Source of the DNA: Geomonas sp. Red32
Lineage (GTDB): Bacteria; Desulfobacterota; Desulfuromonadia; Geobacterales; Geobacteraceae
Direction: 5' to 3'
Length of the DNA stretch: 64,000 nucleotides
Assembly: GCF_023652955.1 (NCBI RefSeq)
Contig: NZ_JAKLOY010000011.1
Coordinates: 62,001-126,000 of the forward strand
The position numbers and the translations under genes were made by a program. Below are positions 18,201 through 25,616 of the stretch, piece by piece (position 1 is the first letter of the stretch; every line of letters begins with the position of its first letter). The notes beneath the pieces are model-generated. The model saw nothing but the letters and a program-made list of their open reading frames with translations. It did no database searches and was not told the origin of the DNA.

Positions 18201-19875
18201 CTACCGGCGCGAGCACCTTCGCCCCGTCGAGGGAGGTTACCTTCTGGCAGGTATAACCGGGTAGGTCCGAGCAATCGGCGTTGGCATAGCAGATCCGGCC
18301 GCTGTCGGCCAACAGTTTCTTGCAGTGCCTTGGCCAGGGGATCTCCGAGCCCATTACCTCCCCGTTTCGTACGGACACGTTCTCGTCTTTTGCTTCCGAC
18401 GCCGCGCCGTTGTCGTTGAAGACCATGACGCCGAGCCTGAGGTCGCCGCTGTATTGCTGCACGATTCCGATCGGGGGAGCGGCAACGGCTACCTTAACCG
18501 ACAGGGAGGTGGCACCCGTACTGGTGGCGGCCGGGGCGCCGAGGGCGTCGATCCCCAGATCGAGAAGAAAGGCGGGGACATTGGAGCCGCTGTTGGGCGC
18601 GCTGACCGACGGGTCCGTCCAAAAGGGATGGACGAGGTCGGCGCAGTAGTCGGTAAGCTCGGCAGACGAGGTGACCTGGTGCTGGATATAGCTGGTGCCG
18701 AGAAACCCGTCGTTGTTGCTGGTCTTGATGTGGGTATAGCCACTGCCGCAGACAGCATCCCCTGCCCCCTTGGGAATGGAGGCGGGATTGTCGTTTCTGA
18801 AGGACTGGACATGAAGGCCACAGTCGGTCAACAGGGTCTCGGGATCCTTGAGCGTGTAACAAAAGCTCATGGCGTCGGCGAAGATCCACCGCTCGTCGCC
18901 TGCGTTGCGGAGGCCGTTCGGGGTGTTTACTTCCACCGTAGTTGCCCGGAGGCACTTCTGCATGTCGTCGCGAAACGGCTGGGGAGAGGTGGTGCCCGCC
19001 TCCCAATCGCGGATGACGGCGGTGCAGGGCCCCTTGTTGTAGGCGGTTGGGTAGATTTCGATGGAGCTCCCTCCGCCGGGAGAGGCGAGGAATTCCAGGT
19101 TGCTGCTGCAGGTGGTGGCCTTGTTCGCCGTGCAGTTCCACGACGGCTTGGGGGGGATGGGACCGGTCACTGCGAAGGTCAGGCCGGGAACATCCGGAGC
19201 GGCTTTCACGAACCTCTTCCCCTGGCACCCGCGACTTTCGCCGGCCAGCACCCCGCCGTTTCCGGCCCCGTCGGGAATGAACTTCCCCCCGGTGAGGGCC
19301 TGTTTCTCCAGGTCGAGCTTGGAGGCGGTGAGCCAGTTGAGGAAGTTGCCGCGCGCCTGGAAGGTAGTTACCGCCGGTGGCGAGGCGCTGTTCATTCCTA
19401 CGTAGAGGTAGCTGGTGGAGGCCGCCGAAACGGCATCGGTAAAGGGAGTGGAGAACGCGGCCAAGGACACGAAGCGGGCCGCGTCGAGGTCATAGCCGTA
19501 GACGGTGTTGACGTCGAAGTACCCGGCGTAGCTCTTGCTGTCGCTGTAGCTCGCGTCGTAGCAGAGATTGCGCAAAACACAGCTCTCGCCGGATGGGCAG
19601 TCGGCGGCGCTCGAACAGGATTGTGCGCTGGTGAGCGAGCAAGAGAGGGTGCTGTCGCTGTAGGCGAGGTCCCACATGCTGGCGGAATTGTCGAGCATGA
19701 GGAGCACGTTGGGCTTCACCCCCACCCCCGGAAGCGGCGGGAGGTTGCAGTAGTTCATGCCGGGAAAGAGCGTGGCTGCCACCGCCGGCTGCGATGCGAA
19801 AAGGAGGCACCCGAGCATGATAGGGAGCACGGCAGCTGACACCTTGACCGTCCACGACCAGCGCTCCGGCACCAT
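15208..19875 (-). CDS. PilY1-type type IV pilus tip/biogenesis protein
   Basis: A 1555-residue exported protein of the PilY1/PilC family, which promotes type IV pilus extension, adhesion and surface sensing. After a signal peptide (about 10-34) comes a von Willebrand A domain whose metal site is LDNSASM (D62, S64, S66). The C-terminal half is the Neisseria PilC-like beta-propeller (segments GMVFLGANDGMLHAF and GRWFAVFGSG). A calcium-type loop DTDGDGVGDGTE lies near 17230. Many Cys residues in the VWA insert suggest disulfides. Start at ATG 19875 with GAGGAGG 9 bases upstream; two GTG codons just before it are possible. No minor pilins are next to it; the giant dockerin gene follows 142 bases downstream and is probably cotranscribed. 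Confidence 0.92.
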   Translation of the reverse strand: MVPERWSWTVKVSAAVLPIMLGCLLFASQPAVAATLFPGMNYCNLPPLPGVGVKPNVLLMLDNSASMWDLAYSDSTLSCSLTSAQSCSSAADCPSGESCVLRNLCYDASYSDSKSYAGYFDVNTVYGYDLDAARFVSLAAFSTPFTDAVSAASTSYLYVGMNSASPPAVTTFQARGNFLNWLTASKLDLEKQALTGGKFIPDGAGNGGVLAGESRGCQGKRFVKAAPDVPGLTFAVTGPIPPKPSWNCTANKATTCSSNLEFLASPGGGSSIEIYPTAYNKGPCTAVIRDWEAGTTSPQPFRDDMQKCLRATTVEVNTPNGLRNAGDERWIFADAMSFCYTLKDPETLLTDCGLHVQSFRNDNPASIPKGAGDAVCGSGYTHIKTSNNDGFLGTSYIQHQVTSSAELTDYCADLVHPFWTDPSVSAPNSGSNVPAFLLDLGIDALGAPAATSTGATSLSVKVAVAAPPIGIVQQYSGDLRLGVMVFNDNGAASEAKDENVSVRNGEVMGSEIPWPRHCKKLLADSGRICYANADCSDLPGYTCQKVTSLDGAKVLAPVGSPVGDHSPPAGGGTSVVYAIDTITATNWSPLAEALYTAIGYFGSRSDLRIQPSDFDTGPVSVPCQGNHLVLVTDGISTADRHPAVTSLVATAVTNWANSTGGMPSSMTTAAGDPAPSFKGSYNVDDLAWIGRHKNLADFTKPVTANRDFLTTHVIYTGLPCGTYQSDGSCDTDEAYPEKLMQLTAANGGGRMVNARSPGEVAKAFQAILGGLASASGTDPAILATPDGNAALFLREEFTPQKSFDGGLTSATWGGEMLGLWYYIDSYLGGSSGAATGTREDTDSNRKLTLQGDRIVNFGYEPGSGQTWAYLTADTDGDGVGDGTEVKMELDQVKALWRAGELLWARDLVATPRTIYTPLLRGGSAVDASGMMSFSTGSSAAISPYLNLVSGDPSASTVINFVQGFDFPEDAAVRSRSLSIRGAGGTPARGSGVWKLGDIVSSTPQAETPVPLGGYHLAPPAGYGDTSYAAFVGSGSYRGRGMVFLGANDGMLHAFRMGTLNVFSAGEAKAALTGGEPGKEEWAFVPTSVLPYLKYLTHPDYRHLYHLDGKVALVDASIGETAGICSPATYWTCPRDASGSTWRSVLIVGMRLGGAGCSSGSGCVAPPAADPYTIGKMAGYSSYSALDVTDPAHPILLWEFSDPSLGFSTTGPAILRVGPAGTNGRWFAVFGSGPDGSLDASHRFLGTSTQQLKLFVVDLRSGQLLAAFPSGLTQAFAGSLVGAGIDADRWNPNEPGRYQDDGLYVGYSQADSGGGWTGGVLRLMTRENQDPNKWRLSKVAEGTGPVTGGIGRVQDRRNHNLWLYFGSGRYFFNQDDLSGRGSLFAVKEPCYNLRVDGAVAKYDKLDGDCADAANLGGLVDQSGTVKTMEATDPGWRIDLYPAAGGLGGERVLTAPVATRSGSLFFATFQPNTDVCQNGDAYLWGVHYATGGPVPDGSLKGKAMVQLSTGAVGTAELAGFAGGTRRGAKMTGIPGGVKIVSNSGLRPVKRILHMKER

Positions 19876-19937
19876 CACCACGCCCCTCCTCAGCCCCGCT
19901 GCAATCCCAACGTCCGCCGGCCAAAAAACATTATGCA

Positions 19938-19965
19938 ATTCTAATCTATAAGCCGAAGCTCGCAA
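19938..19965 (-). promoter_or_regulatory. Probable promoter of pilY1
   Basis: Minus strand TTGCGA, 16 bases, TAGAAT. Start of transcription near 19931, giving a leader of about 55 bases to the PilY1 ATG. Confidence 0.5.
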
Positions 19966-19998
19966 GCTAATTTGGGAAGAGTCGGCGCGGAGACAGGA

Positions 19999-20027
19999 TT
20001 GAGAGGAGGGAAAGGTTGCGGTAAAAT
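19999..20027 (+). promoter_or_regulatory. Sigma-70-type promoter of the L,D-transpeptidase gene
   Basis: TTGAGA and TAAAAT, each one mismatch from consensus, are 17 bases apart. Transcription would begin near 20034, about 22 bases before the ATG at 20056. Confidence 0.65.
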
Positions 20028-20055
20028 TAATTAGTTCGAAAGAAAAGGTGACGCC

Positions 20056-21042
20056 ATGAGAACGACAGTGAAGTTATTGACCCTGCTGATGCTGGTACTG
20101 CTCCCGGCACCGGCGGCAATTTCCAAGGAGAAGATCTCCTCGCTGTGCGACCTCCACTACCCGAGCGATGCGCGGATCGAGTGGCGCTGCGTCAAGCTCC
20201 GCTGGACCGACACCGCCGAGAAGATGTTCGGGGCTCACTGGCTGGACGTCCTGCGCTTCAACCGGATGGACCGGCGCCACTTCCACGGCGGGATCTCGAT
20301 CAAGGTTCCCAAGCATCCCCAGCAGTTGAACAGCTTCACCCCGCTTCCGGCCGAGTATCCGCAGGAGGCCGGGGAGCCCAAGCTCATCGTGGTGGACCAG
20401 ACCGAGATGTTCCTCGGGGCCTACGAGTACGGCAAGCTTGTATACTCATTCCCGGTCGCCCTCGGCATCGAGGGGTACCGGGTCCCCAACGGGGAATACC
20501 GGGTGGATGCCGCCGACCGTCGCCACCGGTCGAACCTCTACACCGTGGAGGAGATCGGCCGCCCGTACCCGATGCACTTCGGGCTGAGGTTCTGGGTAGA
20601 CAAGAGCAAGGAAAGCTGGCCCTCCTACTGGATCCACGGCCGCGACCTCCCCGGCTACCCCGCCTCCCACGGCTGCATCGGCCTCTACGACGAGGAGATG
20701 CAGCGGGAGTACTACAGTGCCTACGATAAGAAGGTCAACAAGCAGTACTACCATCCGCTGACCAAGCCGTTTTTGCAGGACGCCAAGGTGCTCTACACCT
20801 GGGCCGTCGACCAAGCCACCGATCCGGGCAAATTCCACAAGATCAAAAACGGCCCCAAGGTGCTCATCGTCGGGACTCCCCCCGCCATCCAGACGGCCTC
20901 CCCCTCGGCGCCTCCTCCGGCAAGCGACAAGGCTCCGGCTCCGGCAAGTGAAAAGGCTCCGGCGGCGGAGAAGAGCCCGGCCAAGGAAAAGGCCCTGACA
21001 CCGCCGATCTTCCCGTCCCGGTCCTCAACTTCCCACTCCTGA
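20056..21042 (+). CDS. L,D-transpeptidase (YkuD/ErfK family)
   Basis: A 328-residue exported enzyme that makes 3-3 peptidoglycan cross-links or attaches proteins to the wall. It has a signal peptide (about 1-22), a region about 30-90 with a LysM-like feel, and a YkuD catalytic domain about 108-250 with the conserved His of YWIHG (H194) and the SHGCIGLYDEEM motif holding the nucleophile C207. The last 50 residues are a low-complexity tail of Pro, Ala and Lys with repeats of KAPAP type. Transcribed divergently from pilY1 with 180 bases between starts, and facing the same way as the SH3b gene, which may be functionally linked at the cell wall. Confidence 0.93.
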   Translation: MRTTVKLLTLLMLVLLPAPAAISKEKISSLCDLHYPSDARIEWRCVKLRWTDTAEKMFGAHWLDVLRFNRMDRRHFHGGISIKVPKHPQQLNSFTPLPAEYPQEAGEPKLIVVDQTEMFLGAYEYGKLVYSFPVALGIEGYRVPNGEYRVDAADRRHRSNLYTVEEIGRPYPMHFGLRFWVDKSKESWPSYWIHGRDLPGYPASHGCIGLYDEEMQREYYSAYDKKVNKQYYHPLTKPFLQDAKVLYTWAVDQATDPGKFHKIKNGPKVLIVGTPPAIQTASPSAPPPASDKAPAPASEKAPAAEKSPAKEKALTPPIFPSRSSTSHS

Positions 21043-21237
21043 CGATCCCATCGGGCTCCCATCCGGCATCCTCGACGAGTTATCCCACACCCCGTCACCC
21101 GCGCATCACCGCCGGGCTCCCCACCTTTTCGAAAGTGGCAGAAATATCGATATCACCATATAAATTATTCTTAACATGCGATGGCTAATGTGGTATCTAT
21201 ACCGCTCCGTCGGCAACATCTGATGAGGAGGAGACTC

Positions 21238-21729
21238 ATGAACCGCACCATCCATCGCTTCCTGCTGGCCGTCACCGCCTTCACCGCCCTGGCTACCCCG
21301 GCGCTTGCCGAAACGGTCTGCCGGGTCACCGCCGCCGAGATCAACCTGAGAAAGACCGCCAGCATGAGGGGCCGGGTCCTCCAGGTCCTGAAAAAGGGGA
21401 CCGAGGTGACCGCCGACAGCTGCAGCGGCGGCTGGGTCAAGGTCACCGCCGCCAAGGGAGGTATCTCCGGGTACGTCGGGGGATGGGCGCTCTCCGGCAA
21501 CCAGACGGAGGCAACCCCGGCGGCGCACGCAGCGGCCGTCCCCGCCCTTCCTGTGCGCCAGGTGGCCATCGCCGAATCCCCCTCCCCGATCGTCACCGAG
21601 GAGATCCCGACCAACGAGCAGCTGGCCGTGCAGATCACCGAGCTTCGCCTCAGCATCCTCGGCCTCTCCCGCGACCTGAAGTCGATCAAGAGGGACATCA
21701 GGCGGATGAAAGTGGGCAAGAGTTCCTGA
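21238..21729 (+). CDS. Exported SH3b-domain protein
   Basis: A 163-residue protein with a signal peptide (about 1-23, cut near LAETV), one bacterial SH3 (SH3b) domain at about 25-85 (AEINLRKTASMRGRVLQVLKKG then WVKV and GYVGGW), a Pro/Ala linker and a C-terminal helical stretch (about 120-155, EQLAVQITELRLSILGLSRDLKSI in part) likely to form a coiled coil. SH3b domains commonly bind peptidoglycan, so a periplasmic cell-wall role is expected. The start is ATG 21238 because GAGGAGGAG precedes it; the frame is open 19 codons further upstream with no ribosome site. Confidence 0.88.
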   Translation: MNRTIHRFLLAVTAFTALATPALAETVCRVTAAEINLRKTASMRGRVLQVLKKGTEVTADSCSGGWVKVTAAKGGISGYVGGWALSGNQTEATPAAHAAAVPALPVRQVAIAESPSPIVTEEIPTNEQLAVQITELRLSILGLSRDLKSIKRDIRRMKVGKSS

Positions 21730-21762
21730 TTGGCCGATCCGGCTAACCTAACCGCTCCTACG

Positions 21763-21797
21763 AAAAAAGGCCGCCCCCACTTCCGGGGACGGCCTTT
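21763..21797. terminator. Bidirectional intrinsic terminator
   Basis: AAAGGCCG (21766-21773) and CGGCCTTT (21790-21797) pair, extended by CCCC/GGGG around a single bulged A. A-rich on the left and T-rich on the right, so it can serve both the SH3b gene and the convergent ferredoxin gene. Confidence 0.85.
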
Positions 21798-21824
21798 CGT
21801 CTTTCCACACCACTTCCGGGCTGG

Positions 21825-22016
21825 TCATCTCCAGTGGATGCAGGAGACCGGGCAGACGTCGATGGCATTGTTCTGGATCTCCTCTTCGGAGGCTCCGCCC
21901 GAGTCGTAGCACTCCGCCTTGCCGTTGTCGGCGAAACGGAACGCCTCGGGAATGTTGTCCACACAAAGCCCGCAGCTGATGCAGACGTCCTGGTCCACCC
22001 AAGCTTCTTTTGCCAT
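21825..22016 (-). CDS. Monocluster [4Fe-4S] ferredoxin
   Basis: A 63-residue acidic ferredoxin with one cluster site: CISCGLC near residues 12-18 and the distal CP within VCPVSCIHW. The CxxCxxC spacing plus CP is typical of single-cluster bacterial ferredoxins, small cytosolic electron carriers. An additional Cys precedes the final His-Trp. AGGAGGAACTACC gives a strong ribosome site. It is divergent from icmF, with back-to-back promoters, and ends at a shared bidirectional terminator. The electron partners are not evident from the neighbourhood. Confidence 0.93.
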   Translation of the reverse strand: MAKEAWVDQDVCISCGLCVDNIPEAFRFADNGKAECYDSGGASEEEIQNNAIDVCPVSCIHWR

Positions 22017-22100
22017 GGTAGTTCCTCCTGCGATTTTGGTTTGGGGATCTGTTGCGAGATGTGATCGGCGGGCCCAAGGACCTTGGCCAAACGTTACCCA

Positions 22101-22128
22101 ACTCTAACATCACCCTTTCGCCAGTCAA
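22101..22128 (-). promoter_or_regulatory. Promoter of the ferredoxin gene
   Basis: Minus strand TTGACT, 16 bases, TAGAGT. Its -35 element is 10 bases from the -35 of the oppositely directed icmF promoter, so one bound regulator could affect both. Confidence 0.5.
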
Positions 22129-22138
22129 CCGCCCCGTT

Positions 22139-22168
22139 TTAGACAAAACCCGACCCCGCCCGTATACT
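22139..22168 (+). promoter_or_regulatory. icmF promoter, predicted leaderless
   Basis: TAGACA (22140-22145), 17 bases, TATACT (22163-22168). The ATG of icmF is at 22175, exactly where transcription would begin, and no Shine-Dalgarno sequence exists between the -10 and the ATG. Confidence 0.65.
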
Positions 22169-22174
22169 TTCCTC

Positions 22175-25100
22175 ATGGCTCCCCGAACGATCAGAATACT
22201 CACCGCGGTGGCCGCTTTCGACGGCCACGACGCCTCCGTGCTGGCACTCAACCGGGCACTTCTGGCTGCCGGCGTCCCGCTGGAGGTGATCTACCTCGGC
22301 TTCAACATGACCGGCGAAAAGATCGCCCAAGCGGCGCTCCAGGAAGGGGCCGACGCGGTGGCGGTCAGCTCCTACAACGGCGGGCATCTCCAGTTTTTCC
22401 CCCACCTGGCCCGCCGCCTCCGCGAGCTCGGCCTCGCCAACACCCTTCTCTTCGGCGGCGGCGGGGGAACCATCCTTCCCGGTGATGCCGCCACCCTGGA
22501 AAAAGAAGGGGTCGAGAAGATCTACGGCCCGGGGTGGCCCCTCTCCGAAATCGCCCGCGACCTGATCGGGCGGACCGTAAAGCACCGCGAGGCCGCGGAG
22601 AAAGAGATCACGGAAGATGGATTGAAGCGGCTGGCCGGTGACCCTGTCCTCCTCACCACCTGGCTTACCCGTGCGGAGACTCTCCCCGCGGAGGCGCCGG
22701 TCGGCAATCTCCTCTCCCCTTCTTTGCGAAGGAGGGGCGCCGGATCCGCAAAGGTCCTCGCCATCTGCGGCGACGGCGGAAGCGGCAAGAGCACCCTGAT
22801 CGACGAGCTGGTGCGAAGCTTCCTGGCCACCTACCCCGAACTGCGGGTGGCCGTCCTGGCCAACGACCCCTCCCTCCAGGTCGGCTCCGCCACCACCGCG
22901 TTCCTGGCCGACCGGGTCAGGATGAACGCCATCTATCACGAGCGGGTCTGGCTTCGCAGCGTCGCCACGGGAAGCGCCTACGCGCCCATCTCCCCCCGGC
23001 TCCCCCAGCTCACCGCCCTCTTCCGGGCGGCCGGCTTCGGCCTCATCATCATCGAGACACCGGGAACCGGCCAGACCGGGCTCGATCTCTCCGGCCTCGA
23101 CGCCGACCTCGTTCTCTACGTGAAGACCCGCGAGTACGGCAGCGCCTTCCAGCTCCAAAAGGACCAGCTCTTGAGGGACGCGGGGGCGGTGGTGCTCAAC
23201 AAGGTCGACCTGGAGGGGGCCGAGGCGGGATACGCGGAGCTCGCCGGGGTGCTCTCCGAGCTCGGCAAGAAGGATCTCCTCTTCCCGACCACCTCCAAGG
23301 CGGTCAACGATCCCGGCACCGCCCGCCTCTTCGCCTGGCTCTGCGAGCGCCTCGGCTGGCCTCCGCCCGCTATCCCCCCCGCCGGCGACATATTCCGCTA
23401 CGCCAAGAGGAGCACCCTGGTCCCCCACCGCCGCCGCGCCTACCTCGCCGAGATCGCAGGCAAGGTGCGGGCCTACGACCAGATGGTGGCGGGCGAGCTC
23501 CGGGAGATCCGGACCAACCCGTCGGGAGAGGGACTCTCCGCCGAGACGAGACGCCTCCTCGATGAGTGGCCGTCGAGGTGGAACGAGCTCTCGCTGGCCG
23601 CCGCGGCCCGGATGGGGAGCGAGCCGTCGGTGCAGACCCCCAACGGCTTCCAGCTCATGAGGGTCGCCCTTCCCGACCCGGATGACCGCGCCGAGACGCT
23701 CCGTTTCCTCCTCGAAGAGGGGCTTCCGGGCGAGTTCCCCTTCGTCACCGGCATCTACCCCTACCGCACGCTCTCGGCCGGGGAGACCACCCGGCAGTTC
23801 GCCGGGCTGCGGGGAGCGGAGGAGACCAACCGGCGGCTGCATTTCCTGGCCCGCGGGGTGGCCAAGCCCCGGCTCTCCATCGCCTTCGACGGCATCACCC
23901 TCTACGGCGGCGACAGCGACGACGACCCCGGCTCGGTGGGCAAGATCGGCGAAGGGGGAGTGGCCATCGACAGCTGGGAGGACATGAAGCTCGTCCTGGC
24001 CGGATTCCGCATCCCCGAGATCAGCACCTCGATGACCATCAACGGCCCGGCCGCCATCGTGCTCGCCATGTACTTCGTGGCCGCCTGCGAGATCGAGCGG
24101 GAACGGGCCGAAGCGGAGCGGGGTGCCCCCCTTCCGGCGAGCGAGGCGGAAGAGCTGCGGCGGCAGACGGTGAAAAACCTCCGCGGCACCGTGCAGGCCG
24201 ACGTCCTCAAGGAGATCCAGGCGCAGAACGAGAACATCTTCCAGACCGACTTCGCCATCAGGCTCTTGGGCGACGTGCAGCAGTGGTTCATCGAGAACGG
24301 GGTCGACAAGTTCTACTCCCTCTCCATCTCCGGCTACCACATCGGGGAGGCGGGGGCCCGGCCGGTGCAGGAGATAGCCTTCACCCTCTCCAACGGCTTC
24401 ACCTACGTGGAAAATTTCCTCGCCCGCGGCCTCCCCGTCGACAGCTTCGCCCCCAACCTCTCCTTCTTCTTCCGGGTCTCCCACGAGGCCGAGTGGCTCG
24501 CCTACGGGGCGGTCTGCCGGAAGATCTGGGCCATCGCCATGCGCGACGTCTACGGGGCCGACGCCCGCTCCCAGCGCTTCAAGTTCCACTCCCAGACCTC
24601 CGGGCGCGCGCTGCAGTCCGAGGAGTGGGATACCCTGAACCCGGTCCGCCAGACCATCCATGCCTACCTCGGGCTTTTGAACAACACCAACTCGCTGCAC
24701 GTCGATTCCGCCGACGAGCCGATGACCACCCCCGCCGAGAAGTGGGTCCGCCAGGCGACCATGATCCCCAATTACCTCAGGGAGGAGGCGGAAGCCTTCG
24801 TGATCCAGAACCTCCTCTCCGGCTCCTACGCCTTCCGGACGCTCCTTAGGGAAGTCCAGGCACAGGTGCTGGAGGAGTTCGACCGCCTCGACCAGCTGGG
24901 AGGGGTCGGGCCCGCCACCGAGCTCGGCTACCAGCGCCGGGCCATCGCCGAGCAAAGCGCCCGCTACGAACAGCAGCGGCGCCGCCCACGCCCGGAGCAG
25001 CCGGAGCCTCCCCTCCGCAAGATCATCGGCTACAACGTCTTCGAGCTCCCCGAAGGGGATCCCGGCACGTATCCCGCCGCCTCCGAGGTGGTCCGCCCCG

Positions 25101-25315
25101 GCCCCGAGGACTGGGAACGGCAGCTCGCCCGGGTGAAAGGCTTCAAGGAGCGCCACCGGGACGAGGCGCCCCTCTACCTGGAGAGGCTGAAGCAGGTGGC
25201 CCGGGAGGGGGGAAACGTCTTCGGCGAGCTCATGGAGACCGTCCGCCACGCCACGCTGGGACAGATCACCGCCGCCTTGACCGAGGTCGGTGGGGAATAC
25301 CGCAAAATGGTTTAG
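22175..25315 (+). CDS. icmF: Fused isobutyryl-CoA mutase IcmF (B12-dependent)
   Basis: A 1046-residue fusion of three parts: a B12-binding domain (about 1-135) with the lower-ligand His in FDGHDAS (D16, H18), a MeaI-type GTPase chaperone (P-loop GDGGSGKST at 199-207, NKVD later), and the large mutase barrel from about residue 500 (FPFVTGIYPYR, SISGYHIGEAGA, DSFAPNLSFFF). It rearranges isobutyryl-CoA and butyryl-CoA by adenosylcobalamin radical chemistry; the GTPase part loads and protects the cofactor. Length matches the IcmF family. Residue Y528 is where many IcmF proteins have Phe, so the acyl-CoA preference may differ. Start at MAPRTIR; the upstream in-frame codons lie before the promoter. 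Confidence 0.93.
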   Translation: MAPRTIRILTAVAAFDGHDASVLALNRALLAAGVPLEVIYLGFNMTGEKIAQAALQEGADAVAVSSYNGGHLQFFPHLARRLRELGLANTLLFGGGGGTILPGDAATLEKEGVEKIYGPGWPLSEIARDLIGRTVKHREAAEKEITEDGLKRLAGDPVLLTTWLTRAETLPAEAPVGNLLSPSLRRRGAGSAKVLAICGDGGSGKSTLIDELVRSFLATYPELRVAVLANDPSLQVGSATTAFLADRVRMNAIYHERVWLRSVATGSAYAPISPRLPQLTALFRAAGFGLIIIETPGTGQTGLDLSGLDADLVLYVKTREYGSAFQLQKDQLLRDAGAVVLNKVDLEGAEAGYAELAGVLSELGKKDLLFPTTSKAVNDPGTARLFAWLCERLGWPPPAIPPAGDIFRYAKRSTLVPHRRRAYLAEIAGKVRAYDQMVAGELREIRTNPSGEGLSAETRRLLDEWPSRWNELSLAAAARMGSEPSVQTPNGFQLMRVALPDPDDRAETLRFLLEEGLPGEFPFVTGIYPYRTLSAGETTRQFAGLRGAEETNRRLHFLARGVAKPRLSIAFDGITLYGGDSDDDPGSVGKIGEGGVAIDSWEDMKLVLAGFRIPEISTSMTINGPAAIVLAMYFVAACEIERERAEAERGAPLPASEAEELRRQTVKNLRGTVQADVLKEIQAQNENIFQTDFAIRLLGDVQQWFIENGVDKFYSLSISGYHIGEAGARPVQEIAFTLSNGFTYVENFLARGLPVDSFAPNLSFFFRVSHEAEWLAYGAVCRKIWAIAMRDVYGADARSQRFKFHSQTSGRALQSEEWDTLNPVRQTIHAYLGLLNNTNSLHVDSADEPMTTPAEKWVRQATMIPNYLREEAEAFVIQNLLSGSYAFRTLLREVQAQVLEEFDRLDQLGGVGPATELGYQRRAIAEQSARYEQQRRRPRPEQPEPPLRKIIGYNVFELPEGDPGTYPAASEVVRPGPEDWERQLARVKGFKERHRDEAPLYLERLKQVAREGGNVFGELMETVRHATLGQITAALTEVGGEYRKMV

Positions 25316-25465
25316 GATTTTGTCTTAGAGGTTTCAAATTGTCTTTGACATTGCCCCTTCTCTCTATTAATCTTCTCCATGGGTTCTGCTGAAGGAAACA
25401 ATTCCTCCCTTCTACTGGCATAAGCCGGAGCTCCCACTGACAGAGACAATTCTTGTTCTAGCAAG

Positions 25466-25554
25466 TCCACCTTTGCAAAAGGGGGATTCAGTAGGATTTG
25501 CCTCTCGATCCGTGAAGTCAAATCCCACCTGTCCCCCCTTTGACAAGGGGGGGA
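25466..25554. repeat. Imperfect palindromic intergenic element
   Basis: Two arms of about 35 bases (25466-25500 and 25519-25554) are imperfect reverse complements around an 18-base centre. Each arm is itself built of C-rich/G-rich blocks around CTTTG. It looks like a dispersed MITE-like or REP-like element; only one copy is in this window. The rest of the 301-base gap between icmF and glgC has no gene I can support. Confidence 0.6.
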
Positions 25555-25616
25555 CCCGGTTTCACCACTAAAATAGGTAGCGGCGGTTGCCGCTGTAATG
25601 AAACAAAGGAGTGCCC

